From: CAZUMH01 sp964621645
GTDB taxonomy: Bacteria; Zhuqueibacterota; QNDG01; JAGLOF01
DNA length: 49,889 nt
Reading direction: 5' to 3'
NCBI GenBank assembly: GCA_964621645.1
Contig: CAZUMH010000011.1
Location: 1 to 49,889 of the forward strand
This document shows positions 1-8,157 of this stretch, piece by piece (positions within the stretch are counted from its first letter, which is position 1; every line of letters begins with the position of its first letter). Under the pieces are notes generated by a model. It had not been told where the DNA came from and did not search any database. It worked only from the letters and a program-made list of their open reading frames with translations. The position numbers and the translations under genes are program-made.

Positions 1-2
1 CC

Positions 3-224
3 CTGTCAGCTCTGGTGGATACACAGAGAGTTGATTTCGGAAACTCGGTGGCTTTTGGTGACGCCTGGGCTGACCGCCACCTGCTGAGGTTATTCGGCCA
101 CCCGGTAGCGGTTAATCCACTCTGGCTTTTTCGTATACGGGCCCGGCGGTGGGGGTGGCGTATACTGGAAACGGATGCGTATATTGAACACAATCCATTC
201 TGCGTGTTTGATTTCCTGTCTTGA
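3..224 (+). CDS. HAD-superfamily (SerB-like, subfamily IB) hydrolase, C-terminal fragment
   Basis: The reading frame is open from the left edge of the window and ends at a TGA at 222-224, so only the last 73 residues are visible. They contain VAFGDAWADRHLLRLFGHPV followed by AVNP and, further on, an RRWGWRIL segment. This matches the final motif of subfamily-IB HAD phosphatases: G-D-[ST]-x-x-D, then the hydrophobic LL, G-x-P-V-A-V-N-P and a terminal GW-x-[IVL]L. The first Asp of the GDxxxD pair would bind Mg2+. The substrate cannot be told from this fragment; phosphoserine and phospholipid or nucleotide monoester phosphatases share the motif. A GTG at 15 is an internal codon and not the start. 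Confidence 0.72.
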   Translation: MSALVDTQRVDFGNSVAFGDAWADRHLLRLFGHPVAVNPLWLFRIRARRWGWRILETDAYIEHNPFCVFDFLS

Positions 225-242
225 TACCGAATGTAAAGGAGG

Positions 243-273
243 CAGGCCGGAAGGTGATCAACCTTCCGGCCTG
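243..273. repeat. perfect 13-bp inverted repeat between convergent genes
   Basis: CAGGCCGGAAGGT (243-255) and its exact reverse complement (261-273) surround a 5-base loop, GATCA. It lies between the HAD fragment (+) and the small membrane protein (-), which converge. Neither side carries a clear T-run, so it may be a shared Rho-independent-like terminator or simply an mRNA 3' stem-loop. Confidence 0.6.
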
Positions 274-306
274 GGTGTAAAAATGAGAGATGGTGTGTGT
301 GAACTG

Positions 307-576
307 TTATTTTTTCAAGACAAGGTATAATCCCAGTAAAACGAGAATAAAGGGCAATAACGGCCCAAGAAAAGCGTAGGGTATCATAAAAATTGCCGTA
401 AGGCCCGTGATTATCATAGCAGGAAGCAGAGCTACCATAATAAGGCTCAACCCCACAAAGAGAACAATCTGCAATGGAATGCTGATGAGGAAGAAGGCGG
501 TCTTAAAGATAACAGCCGCCACTTTGAAGGCCACGATCACCAGGATCAGAATCATTAAAAAGGCCACAATATCCAT
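307..576 (-). CDS. small multi-pass inner-membrane protein, unknown function
   Basis: This 89-residue protein is almost wholly hydrophobic. About four membrane-spanning stretches can be drawn: residues 3-20, 22-36, 37-60 and 65-86. It ends in a short basic tail (VLKK). The ATG at 574-576 is preceded by a purine-rich GAGGAAGAA, a reasonable ribosome-binding site. No family is recognised. It converges with the HAD gene and diverges from the PAP2 gene, with about 80 bases between the two start codons. Coding potential rests on the ribosome-binding site, the isolated position and a composition typical of small membrane proteins. Confidence 0.55.
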   Translation of the reverse strand: MDIVAFLMILILVIVAFKVAAVIFKTAFFLISIPLQIVLFVGLSLIMVALLPAMIITGLTAIFMIPYAFLGPLLPFILVLLGLYLVLKK

Positions 577-658
577 TATTCTTCCTCAGTCGCAAGCATC
601 TTACAAAATGATACGCCTGAGAGAGTGATATGTTTCAAAAAATTTGCGGTTCCGGGAG

Positions 659-1444
659 ATGAACCGCAGAAAGAAAATATGTTGGTTCATAGTAATGCTG
701 GCCTTTCTTATCGGGCAGGAATCACTGTCCGGTCAGGAGAAGGATGTCTTTACCTTTTCCAGCACCCGGGAAGCGGTCATCCTGGCAAGCGGCATCGGAT
801 TGCTGGCCGGCGGATTGGCACTCTATTTTGAGACAAGCCCTCCGGATCCAGCTCTTCTCCATGAAAATAATCTCAGGTTTCCGGACCGATTACCCGAAAA
901 GTTCCTGCCGGGAACCAAAGTGCCCAGTGACATTACCAGCGGAGCATGTGTGGCCCTGCCTCTTATTATTCCCTTCCTGGGCGGGGATGATAAAGAATGG
1001 CTCATTGATCTGGGCATGTATGCCGAATCCCTCATCCTGGTTCAGGGACTGACGGAAACAGCCAAGGGCCTGAGGCGGAGACCGCGTCCGTATGCCTACC
1101 GCGCGGAATCCGGTACGCTGAACAGGTCCGCCTCACGTTCTTTCTGGTCCGGTCATACTGCTGTTGCGTTTCAGGGAGCGGTTTTCGCCGCTTGGGTCTA
1201 TGAAAAGAGGCATCCGGATTCACCTTTGGTTATGCCGCTTTGGGCCGGGGGACTCTCTCTGGCCGGTGCCACTGCGGTATTCCGAGTGACCAGCGGCAAT
1301 CATTTTGTTACCGATGTGCTGGCAGGAGCTGCCGTTGGAGCCCTGGTGGGCTGGCTGGTGCCGCGGGCCCATTGGCGGCCTCACTCCGGGTCTGTCAGAA
1401 TGACGGCAGGATCGAATTCACTGGGGATCATTCTTTCCTTCTAA
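659..1444 (+). CDS. PAP2-family phosphatase, exported or membrane-bound
   Basis: This protein of about 261 residues has an N-terminal signal or anchor helix (KKICWFIVMLAFLIG) and the three phosphatase motifs of the PAP2 superfamily. Motif 1, KxxxxxxRP, is KGLRRRPRP near residue 136. Motif 2, SGH, is in SFWSGHTA near 165. Motif 3 is RVTSGNHFVTD, with the catalytic His and supporting Asp near 215-219. In motif 3 the usual Ser before Arg is Phe, and the usual PSGH is WSGH. The family hydrolyses lipid phosphates such as undecaprenyl diphosphate or phosphatidate on the outer side of the inner membrane; the substrate is not determined here. A TTG at 644 is an alternative start. I prefer the ATG at 659 because the signal peptide follows directly. 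Confidence 0.82.
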   Translation: MNRRKKICWFIVMLAFLIGQESLSGQEKDVFTFSSTREAVILASGIGLLAGGLALYFETSPPDPALLHENNLRFPDRLPEKFLPGTKVPSDITSGACVALPLIIPFLGGDDKEWLIDLGMYAESLILVQGLTETAKGLRRRPRPYAYRAESGTLNRSASRSFWSGHTAVAFQGAVFAAWVYEKRHPDSPLVMPLWAGGLSLAGATAVFRVTSGNHFVTDVLAGAAVGALVGWLVPRAHWRPHSGSVRMTAGSNSLGIILSF

Positions 1445-1461
1445 TTTAAAAGAGGATGATT

Positions 1462-3603
1462 ATGAGAAGGGTGTATTCAGTAAAAAAGTTGCTGCTCTGT
1501 CTCATCCTTTTGCAAGCGGGATTACTGTTGCCGGCGCGTTCGCAGACAAATATCGAGCAGATCCGCAGAGCCATCCAGGAGAAGGGAGCTCACTGGACTG
1601 CCGGAGAGAACTGGGTCACCCGGCTGGACGAGGCATCCCGGCTGCGCCTTTTAGGAAGCGTGAAACCCGATGCGGCCCTGGCCAAAACACGTCTTCTCCC
1701 CATTCCGGCGCCGGAGCAGTATCCGTCGGACTTGGACTGGCGCAACTACAACGGCAACTGGTTGACCAGTGTGAGAAATCAAGGGAACTGCGGCAGCTGC
1801 TGGGCCTTTTCGGCCACGGCCCAGCTTGAAAGCTGGTGGAAGATACAAAATGTCAGGCCGGATTCGGCCATCGATCTATCGGAACAATTTCTCATCTCCA
1901 GCGGTCAGGCGGGGTCCTGCAACGGAGGCGGCGTGAACGACGCACTCACCTTTTTTCAACAGACGGGAATCCCCGGTGAAGATTGCATGCCCTACGCGGC
2001 GACCGATACCCTCACCCTGTCCGCGGCTTGCTCTGGCTGGGAATCAGAAGTAGTTAAGATACCAGGCTGGGGATATGTTACCACCTCGGTGGGAGAGGTC
2101 GATAATATAAAGGCCGCCCTCATGCGCCATCCGGTCTCGGCGACCTATACTGTTTTTGATGATTTCTATTCCTATTACGGTGGCGTATACGAACATGTCT
2201 CTGGAGAGGAAAGAGGCGGTCACGCCGTGCTCATTGTGGGCTGGAGCGATGCCGACTCCTGCTGGATCTGCAAGAACAGCTGGGGACGCTATTGGGGAGA
2301 AAACGGCTATTTTCGCATAAAATGGGGACAATGCACCATTGAGACCTTTATTTGTTCCATCTACGATGTCCTCACCCAGGGTGTCAGTCTTTCCCGCTCC
2401 CGGATCGACGTGGAAGTGCGCCAGGACGAGGAAAGGGTGCAGTCCGTCTTTTTACGCAATGCGGGGAGCGAACGGGTGGAGTTCTCCGCGGTCGATTTCA
2501 AGAAGGTGCTGGCATTCCATCCCGATACGCTCATGGCCTGGCAGGGGAAATCCATCTGGTGCGGTGATAAAGAGATAGGAGGATATGACAATCATTGGCT
2601 GCAGTATCTGGATACTCCCGAACTGGATCTATCCGGAGCGACCGATCCTCTGCTGCGTTTTATGGGCAGATGGGAGATCGAGGATCCGGCCGAAGCGCCT
2701 TCCCCCTGGGACGGCTGGGACGGCTGGAATGTCTGGATTTCAACGAACGGGGGGCAATCATTCCAGGTGATTCAGCCGGATTCGCCCTCCTACAACTGCG
2801 CCAGTCTCTGGAGTTTTGGTAATCCGGATCAGGGCTGGGACATGGGTACGGGCATTGCCGGCTGGGGCGGCAGCAGCGGCGGCTGGATTCCGGTGCGGTT
2901 CGATCTTCAATCCTACAGCGGCGCCTCCGTCATCATCCGCTTCGCCTTTGCCTCTGATATGGGATTTTGCACCGCTGATGATCCTACAGTAAACGGCCTC
3001 TTTCTGGATGATATCCGCGTAGAAGACGGCTCAGAAGTACTGTTCGAAAACGACGGTGAGAGCCTGGACGGGATGACCCGGCAAGGAGAGGGAACCCTGC
3101 CGGCCGAGTGGATGGAGCTGGGCAGCGGCGGCGGGACTATTGTCCCTGGGGATTCAATTGATTTAGATCTAACCGTTCGGCCGGGAGAGATGGATCCGGG
3201 CGAGTACCAGGGCATGGTCAGCGTGATGACAAACGATTCCCTGCAGCCTACCATAAAGCTGCCGGTAAATCTGACCGTTCTTGAGAGTACTGCCGTCCCG
3301 GAGACAGAGAATACGCCATCTCCCGCGGACTGGTGTCTGGGTCCGAACTACCCTAATCCTTTCAACGCCGGCACGGTCATTATATACGAAGTTCCCCGGC
3401 GCTCACGAATCGACCTTAAAGTATATGATATAAAAGGCGCCCTGGTGGCCGATCTGGCCCAGGGTATCGTAGAGGCGGGACGCCACCAGGTCCGCTGGGA
3501 AGGCCGGGACGACGCCGGGCGCCCTCTGGGCAGCGGCGTCTATGTGGTGCGGCTTCATTCGCTCGAAGCGGTTCGGACCTGCAAGGTATTACTCGTCCAA
3601 TAG
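1462..3603 (+). CDS. secreted papain-family (C1A) cysteine protease with C-terminal sorting domain
   Basis: The protein has 713 residues. Its layout is a signal peptide (1-28, ending PARSQ), a short propeptide-like helix region (30-70), and the C1A catalytic domain (about 88-305). The full catalytic set is present: Gln107 in NQGNCGSCWAF, Cys113, His254 in GGHAVLIVGW and Asn272 in CKNSWG. Residues about 360-540 form a beta-rich, Trp/Asp-rich region like the MAM-type domain of immune-inhibitor-A proteins (IRFAFASD and GLFLDDIRVED). A CARDB-like stretch follows. The last 85 residues (LGPNYPNPFNAGT, VYDIKGALV, LGSGVYVVRL) are a FlgD-Ig/T9SS type A sorting module. I chose the second ATG because AGAGG lies 6 bases ahead of it; an ATG at 1456 overlaps that site. 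It probably acts outside the cell or on its surface in proteolysis. Confidence 0.9.
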   Translation: MRRVYSVKKLLLCLILLQAGLLLPARSQTNIEQIRRAIQEKGAHWTAGENWVTRLDEASRLRLLGSVKPDAALAKTRLLPIPAPEQYPSDLDWRNYNGNWLTSVRNQGNCGSCWAFSATAQLESWWKIQNVRPDSAIDLSEQFLISSGQAGSCNGGGVNDALTFFQQTGIPGEDCMPYAATDTLTLSAACSGWESEVVKIPGWGYVTTSVGEVDNIKAALMRHPVSATYTVFDDFYSYYGGVYEHVSGEERGGHAVLIVGWSDADSCWICKNSWGRYWGENGYFRIKWGQCTIETFICSIYDVLTQGVSLSRSRIDVEVRQDEERVQSVFLRNAGSERVEFSAVDFKKVLAFHPDTLMAWQGKSIWCGDKEIGGYDNHWLQYLDTPELDLSGATDPLLRFMGRWEIEDPAEAPSPWDGWDGWNVWISTNGGQSFQVIQPDSPSYNCASLWSFGNPDQGWDMGTGIAGWGGSSGGWIPVRFDLQSYSGASVIIRFAFASDMGFCTADDPTVNGLFLDDIRVEDGSEVLFENDGESLDGMTRQGEGTLPAEWMELGSGGGTIVPGDSIDLDLTVRPGEMDPGEYQGMVSVMTNDSLQPTIKLPVNLTVLESTAVPETENTPSPADWCLGPNYPNPFNAGTVIIYEVPRRSRIDLKVYDIKGALVADLAQGIVEAGRHQVRWEGRDDAGRPLGSGVYVVRLHSLEAVRTCKVLLVQ

Positions 3604-3628
3604 AAAATTAATGAGGAATAAAACAATA

Positions 3629-4678
3629 ATGGTTGATTCAGTCCCCTTTGGCAGATTAAATGACGGCTCCGAGGTGAGACTGTACCGGCTGGCCTCAGAA
3701 GCAGGAGTGGAAGCACGGATTACCGATTTCGGCTGCGCCGTGACTTCCCTCATTGTCACTCTTGCCGACGGGGAATCGCGGGACGTGGTGCTGGGTTACT
3801 CATCTCTGAAGGATTACCTGACCAATCCCAGCTACCTTGGAGTGGTGGCGGGACGCTGTGCCAACCGTATCGCGGCGGGACGTTTTTCTCTTTCCGGAAA
3901 GGAGCGGCAGCTGAGCATCAATCACGGCCGGCATCACCTGCACGGCGGGAAGCGGGGGTTCAGTCATCGGCTCTGGCGCTCCCGGACGGGCCAGGATGCC
4001 GACGGTCCATTCCTCATGTTGGAATATGCCAGCCCTGATGGTGAGGAGGGGTACCCGGGCAATCTGGACTGCCGGGTAACCTACAGAGTCACCGGCCGGG
4101 ATCTACGGATATCCTACCATGCCGTGACCGACAGCCCGACCATCGTCAACCTGACCAATCACGCCTACTTAAATCTCAGCGGCGACGAAACCATCCTGGA
4201 TCATCTGCTCGAGATCAACGCTGAACAGTATACTCCGGTGGACGCGGATATCATCCCCACTGGCGAGATCAGGCCGGTGAAAGGGACCCCCCTTGATTTC
4301 AAGCGGCCCCGCCGCATCGGTGAGAGAATCGATGACGGTGATGAACAGCTTATCCGCGGGGGAGGATATGATCATAACTGGGTTTTGAACAAAGAGGATG
4401 ATTCCCTTACCAGAGCGGCGCGGCTGATCAGTCCCGATGAAGAAATCAGTCTGGAAGTCTGGACCACCGAACCGGGAATGCAGTTTTACGCCGGTAATTT
4501 TCTGTCCGATGATCCGTCTGGGAAAGAGGGACGACGGTACGGCCCGCGGGGCGGGCTCTGCCTGGAGACCCAGCATTTCCCGGACGCCCCGAATCATGCC
4601 GACTTTCCATCCATCGAACTGAAGCCGGGTGAGGTCTACCGGTCCGAGACGGTGTACCGCTTTCCTGGTCCCGGGTGA
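3629..4678 (+). CDS. galM: aldose 1-epimerase (galactose mutarotase)
   Basis: The protein has about 349 residues, normal for the family. It interconverts the alpha and beta anomers of galactose and glucose in the cytosol. Family motifs appear in order: GVVAGRCANRIAAGRF, NHGRHHLHGG, SPDGEEGYPGNL, TNHAYLNLSG (His acid/base region), GGYDHNWVLN, TTEPGMQFYAGNFL and GLCLETQHFPDAPNH, whose Glu is the expected general base. The ATG at 3629 is preceded by GAGGA at 3613-3617. An in-frame ATG at 3611 is also possible. It lies 25 bases after the protease stop. No other Leloir gene is near. It is followed by a 678-base gene-free region. Confidence 0.93.
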   Translation: MVDSVPFGRLNDGSEVRLYRLASEAGVEARITDFGCAVTSLIVTLADGESRDVVLGYSSLKDYLTNPSYLGVVAGRCANRIAAGRFSLSGKERQLSINHGRHHLHGGKRGFSHRLWRSRTGQDADGPFLMLEYASPDGEEGYPGNLDCRVTYRVTGRDLRISYHAVTDSPTIVNLTNHAYLNLSGDETILDHLLEINAEQYTPVDADIIPTGEIRPVKGTPLDFKRPRRIGERIDDGDEQLIRGGGYDHNWVLNKEDDSLTRAARLISPDEEISLEVWTTEPGMQFYAGNFLSDDPSGKEGRRYGPRGGLCLETQHFPDAPNHADFPSIELKPGEVYRSETVYRFPGPG

Positions 4679-4787
4679 GGAACTTTCATCGTAACGGATT
4701 TATCCAAATAAATACAAGTCCACCTGATAAGAGCCTGTCCCGGTACGCTTCTGGTTTGAAAGAATCTAAAAAAGAAGCAATATAAAA

Positions 4788-4818
4788 CGGGCGACGCACC
4801 TCCAAGGTGCATCGCCCG
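4788..4818. repeat. REP-like hairpin type A, copy 1
   Basis: The arms CGGGCGACGCACCT (4788-4801) and AGGTGCATCGCCCG (4805-4818) pair with one mismatch across a CCA loop. The core GACGCACCT...AGGTGCGTC is shared with copies at 8093, 47517 and 48206. The loop is the complement of the TGG loop in copy 4, which suggests the opposite orientation. Confidence 0.85.
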
Positions 4819-4837
4819 TGGTCTTCCCGTATCGATT

Positions 4838-4856
4838 GTCGGGATAGAATCCCGAC
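4838..4856. repeat. REP-like hairpin type B, copy 1
   Basis: GTCGGGAT (4838-4845), loop AGA, ATCCCGAC (4849-4856), followed by CTACAA. The same order, type A then type B, with a closely related sequence occurs at 8093-8176. Confidence 0.75.
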
Positions 4857-4891
4857 CTACAACTAATGACAGGGCCAAGAACCGTTTTATT

Positions 4892-4926
4892 AGACCTCCC
4901 GGAGGTTCAAAACCTCCGGGAGGTCT
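4892..4926. repeat. perfect 16-bp hairpin, REP-like type C
   Basis: AGACCTCCCGGAGGTT (4892-4907) and its exact complement (4911-4926) flank a CAA loop. It is seen once in this window. The long perfect stem and tiny loop resemble transposase-recognised REP hairpins more than a terminator, and no T-run follows. Confidence 0.75.
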
Positions 4927-4933
4927 TGATTGT

Positions 4934-4949
4934 AATATCCAGGGCGATC
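4934..4949. repeat. half copy of REP-like type D
   Basis: AATATCCAGGGCGATC is identical over 16 bases to 8058-8073, where it forms the loop edge and right arm of a complete hairpin. The left arm is missing here. Confidence 0.65.
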
Positions 4950-4967
4950 GTATTTTAGCTGTATGTA

Positions 4968-4993
4968 CGTTCCAAAACCGGAGTTTGGGAACG
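4968..4993. repeat. REP-like hairpin type G
   Basis: CGTTCCAAAAC (4968-4978), loop CGGA, GTTTGGGAACG (4983-4993); 11 pairs with one wobble. It is seen once in the window, within the same hairpin cluster. Confidence 0.65.
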
Positions 4994-5120
4994 AGAAAAA
5001 ATCCATCCAAGGCAACAGATGTCTTTGCAAACTTAGAGCCTTGGGGAACATAGGTATCTTTGGCACTCCTGTCTTCCTACCACATTATCCCGATAACTAG
5101 CTATCTTAAATTCTGAAGAA

Positions 5121-5159
5121 TTAGACCCTGTCAGGGTCGGAAATCCTGACAGGGTCTAA
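5121..5159. repeat. REP-like hairpin type E
   Basis: TTAGACCCTGTCAGGGT (5121-5137) pairs with ATCCTGACAGGGTCTAA (5143-5159) across a CGGAA loop; 17 pairs with one wobble. The stem itself contains the nested palindrome ACCCTGTCAGGGT. It is seen once in this window. Confidence 0.75.
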
Positions 5160-5223
5160 TGTAAATGTAAACCTGGAAGGTGCCGCAGCTGTCTTAATAG
5201 AAAGACGGCGCAGCGGGGATGAT

Positions 5224-5272
5224 CGTTCGAAATTACCATTCGTAACCCCTGTTTCGTTCGAGATTACAATTC
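5224..5272 (+). promoter_or_regulatory. imperfect direct repeat upstream of the DUF5916 gene
   Basis: CGTTCGAAATTACCATTC (5224-5241) recurs as CGTTCGAGATTACAATTC (5255-5272) with two differences. The start-to-start distance is 31 bases, about three helical turns, and the pair ends 84 bases before the start codon at 5357. The spacing would suit a dimeric regulator binding one face of the DNA. The regulator is unknown. Confidence 0.4.
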
Positions 5273-5356
5273 AGGACCACTTTTTTCATCAGACTACCGT
5301 ATACGTACTTAAACGATGGCTGGATTACAGGGATTTACTAATAAGGAGAACACGCG

Positions 5357-7918
5357 ATGAAGAAGAGCATTCTGGTTAGTATCATGGCAGCCGCAGTCAT
5401 CGCCGCTATTCCGGCAGCGGCTGGATTGATCAAAACGACCGCATCAATCAATGCCCGGCGGGCAACGGAAAAAATAGTTGTTGACGGTGTCCTCAGCGAG
5501 GCCGTCTGGGCGAATCCCGGATACAGCAGTCTGATTATGCGTGATCCAATTGAAGGGGCCGATCCCACGGAAAAGACGGAAGTGTACATTGCCTATGATG
5601 ACGCCGGAATCTATGTCGCCGGAAAGTGTTATCATACAGGGCCCGATTCCATCGCCGGGGGATTAGCCCGCAGGGACAAGTTTGTCGAATCCGACTGGTT
5701 CTGGTTCTGGATCGATCCCGACAACGACAACCAGACCGCTTTCGGATTCGGAGTTAATCCAGACGGCTCCATCATGGATCAGAAAATGTACCAGGATATT
5801 TATCAAGAGGATGACTGGAACGGTATCTGGGAAAGCGCCGCAAGGCGGGATGGTAATAAATGGACCTTTGAGATGTTCATCCCGTACACGCAGCTGCGAT
5901 TCAGTAAACAGGATGAATACGAATTCGGCATCAATTTCAAACGGTATGTCATCAAGAACGCGGAGGGGGACTGGTTTGTAATGGTACCGAAGAAAGAGAA
6001 TGGATTTGTCTCACGGTTCGGCACCCTGACCGGTATCCGCGGTATTTCTCCTCCGTCCCGCTTGTTCATTGCCCCTTATGCTATGGGGAAGAGTGATTAC
6101 TCTCCCGCTGCCCGCGGCGGCGCCTTTTACCAGCAGGACCGCTGGGGATCGAATATGGGCCTTGATCTCAAATACGGTATCACCGGTAACCTCACTCTTG
6201 ACCTTGCCGTCAATCCCGACTTCGGCCAGGCGGAAGTTGATCCCGCTGTCATGAATCTGTCGGCCTTTGAAACATATTACTCCGAAAAGAGAGAGTTCTT
6301 TATTGAAGGAGCCGACATATTCAGCTTCGGCAGCAATCCGGCTGGCGGGGTCTGGAGTTGCTACTGGAGTGATCCACGAGCCTTTTACAGCCGGCGCATC
6401 GGCAGAACACCTGCCGGCAGTGTCACCCATACCGGTGAAGTATCCCGAAACGAAAATACGACGATCCTCGGTGCCTCCAAGGTAAGCGGCAGGATCGGCA
6501 GCTGGAAAGTAGGGGCGATAAGCGCCGTGACCCAGAAAGAGTATGGATTGGTTGATTCTGCCGGTACCCGGTTTAAAGATCCAATCGAGCCGCTGGCCAC
6601 CTACAACGTGCTGCGCGGCATGAAAGAGTTCAATGACGGAGACCAGGGCCTGGGATTTATCTTTACCGGCGTTAGCCGCAAGCTGGACGAAAAGCAGCTG
6701 GCTGATATCAACAACAGCCGGGCCTTAGTAGGCGGCATCGACGGCTGGACCTTTTTCGGGAAAGAGCGGGCCTGGGCTTTTATGGGGAATTTTATTTATT
6801 CTAATGTTCATGGATCGGAAGAACGGATAGCGGTTCTGCAGCAGTCTTCGACGCACTATTTTCAGCGTCCCGATTTAGAGTATACGGATTTTGACAGCAC
6901 AAGAACAGCGATCTCCGGGTATCAGGGGCGGTTCGGCATAAAGAAGATGAGGGGCAACTTCACGATGCAGGCGGCGCTCGGCTTCATTTCCCCGGGATTC
7001 GACGTCAATGATGCCGGCTACATTCAGTCGACAAACAGAATAAACTGGCATGTGGTGGGTCAGTACCGCTGGCTGGAACCGAAATCCTGGTACCGCCAGA
7101 TCTATCTCAGCCTCATGACATCCCGTAATTTCGATTTTGACGGCAACCTGCTGTTTAAGCAAACCTACGGAGCACTGACGGTGGTCATGCCGAATTACTG
7201 GGTGCTGAACAGTAATATTCAGTTTACTCCCGATGGCTTAAGCACGACCCTGACCCGGGGAGGTCCGCTTATGGGGTACGCGGGCTACATCAATTCCTCT
7301 GCGAGCATCAATACAGATTCCAGAAAATCCGTACAGGCAGAAGTGAATTTTCAAAATCAAGACAGCAATGATAAAGGTTTTTACAGACAATTTGAAGTAG
7401 GACTGATCTACAAGCCCTCATCTTCAGTTCGGCTTACCCTGTCCGGTTCCGGCACTACAGCCAATGATAAGCAACAGTGGGTAAGCAACATTGCCGGCGC
7501 CGCCGCCCCTTACGGTGTCCACTATGTGTTTTCGACCATCGACTATAGGGTTACGGCGCTGACCATGCGTATGGATTGGGGCATCACTCCCCGGCTCTCC
7601 CTGCAAACCTATATTCAGCCGTTCCTGGCCGTGGGGCATTACTATGGCTTCAAGGAGCTGGCCGAGGCCGGGACTTACGAGTACAATCCCTACGCCTACA
7701 GCGGTAATCCCGATTTCAACATGAAGTCATTTAAAGCGAATATGGTCCTTCGCTGGGAGTATCTGCCGGGATCGCTGCTCTATCTGGTCTGGACCCAGAA
7801 CCGCAGTAATTTCGACAATCCCGGTGATTACCGTTTTAGCAGGGACATGCGGTCGCTTTTCAATACCTGGTCCGACAATATTATCTTCGTCAAGTTTACC
7901 TATATGTTCAGAGGATAG
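5357..7918 (+). CDS. CBM9-like N-domain plus DUF5916 outer-membrane barrel protein
   Basis: The protein has 853 residues and a clear signal peptide (MKKSILVSIMAAAVIAAIPAAAG). Residues about 35-215 form a CBM9-like beta-sandwich: IVVDGVLSEAVWANP, VYIAYDDAGIYVAGKCY, IWESAAR and FEMFIPYTQLRF. The rest is DUF5916, with SRFGTLTGIRGI, the conserved LAVNPDFGQAEVD and YYSEKREFFIEGADIF, then many alternating amphipathic strands as in an outer-membrane barrel. The role of the family is not established; carbohydrate or polymer binding at the surface is an inference from the N-domain. AAGGAG lies 8 bases before the start. Related to the two tandem genes at 32669-37349, but clearly more distant. Bracketed by hairpin clusters on both sides. 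Confidence 0.87.
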   Translation: MKKSILVSIMAAAVIAAIPAAAGLIKTTASINARRATEKIVVDGVLSEAVWANPGYSSLIMRDPIEGADPTEKTEVYIAYDDAGIYVAGKCYHTGPDSIAGGLARRDKFVESDWFWFWIDPDNDNQTAFGFGVNPDGSIMDQKMYQDIYQEDDWNGIWESAARRDGNKWTFEMFIPYTQLRFSKQDEYEFGINFKRYVIKNAEGDWFVMVPKKENGFVSRFGTLTGIRGISPPSRLFIAPYAMGKSDYSPAARGGAFYQQDRWGSNMGLDLKYGITGNLTLDLAVNPDFGQAEVDPAVMNLSAFETYYSEKREFFIEGADIFSFGSNPAGGVWSCYWSDPRAFYSRRIGRTPAGSVTHTGEVSRNENTTILGASKVSGRIGSWKVGAISAVTQKEYGLVDSAGTRFKDPIEPLATYNVLRGMKEFNDGDQGLGFIFTGVSRKLDEKQLADINNSRALVGGIDGWTFFGKERAWAFMGNFIYSNVHGSEERIAVLQQSSTHYFQRPDLEYTDFDSTRTAISGYQGRFGIKKMRGNFTMQAALGFISPGFDVNDAGYIQSTNRINWHVVGQYRWLEPKSWYRQIYLSLMTSRNFDFDGNLLFKQTYGALTVVMPNYWVLNSNIQFTPDGLSTTLTRGGPLMGYAGYINSSASINTDSRKSVQAEVNFQNQDSNDKGFYRQFEVGLIYKPSSSVRLTLSGSGTTANDKQQWVSNIAGAAAPYGVHYVFSTIDYRVTALTMRMDWGITPRLSLQTYIQPFLAVGHYYGFKELAEAGTYEYNPYAYSGNPDFNMKSFKANMVLRWEYLPGSLLYLVWTQNRSNFDNPGDYRFSRDMRSLFNTWSDNIIFVKFTYMFRG

Positions 7919-7940
7919 TCCTTTCCGCAATAGTAAAAAC

Positions 7941-7979
7941 AATCGCCGCGGCGGCTTTTCCACAGGCGTCGCGGCGATT
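7941..7979 (+). terminator. stem-loop after the DUF5916 gene
   Basis: AATCGCCGCGGCG (7941-7953) pairs with CGTCGCGGCGATT (7967-7979), 13 pairs with one wobble and a 13-base loop. It begins 22 bases after the stop codon. The downstream T content is low (ATTTCGGGG), so termination here is likely but not certain. Confidence 0.55.
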
Positions 7980-8046
7980 TCGGGGCTTTCCATTCAATTA
8001 TTCAATCCGGACACTCTCACCCGAAATGAACATTTTTCCTCATATA

Positions 8047-8070
8047 CGCCCTGGATGAATATCCAGGGCG
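8047..8070. repeat. REP-like hairpin type D, complete copy
   Basis: CGCCCTGGAT (8047-8056), loop GAAT, ATCCAGGGCG (8061-8070), a perfect 10-bp stem. Its right half matches 4934-4949 exactly. Confidence 0.75.
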
Positions 8071-8092
8071 ATCAGAAAGTTATATGAAAAAA

Positions 8093-8123
8093 CGTGTGAC
8101 GCACCTTCGAGGTGCGTCGCACG
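8093..8123. repeat. REP-like hairpin type A, copy 2
   Basis: CGTGTGACGCACCT (8093-8106), loop TCG, AGGTGCGTCGCACG (8110-8123), with one wobble. The core is the same as in the copies at 4788, 47517 and 48206. Confidence 0.85.
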
Positions 8124-8157
8124 GTGCCCTCCCGGATGCAGCGCGAGGTGAGGTATC

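Larger units (their letters stand above)
4679..5356. other. gene-free region holding a cluster of unlike REP-type hairpins
   Basis: These 678 bases hold no supportable gene. They carry at least five complete stem-loops and one half copy, listed separately: types A (4788-4818), B (4838-4856), C (4892-4926), half D (4934-4949), G (4968-4993) and E (5121-5159). Types A, B and D recur at 8047-8176, and A recurs twice near 47.5-48.2 kb. A direct repeat lies at 5224-5272, followed by the leader of the DUF5916 gene with ribosome-binding site AAGGAG at 5343-5348. Confidence 0.8.

Noticed and set aside
4636..5010. A 124-codon minus-strand frame after galM
   Set aside because: It runs straight through four REP-like hairpins and into galM; it has no ribosome-binding site or recognisable domain.
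4788..5159. CRISPR array
   Set aside because: The hairpins differ from each other in sequence and spacing, there are no regular spacers, and no cas gene is present.
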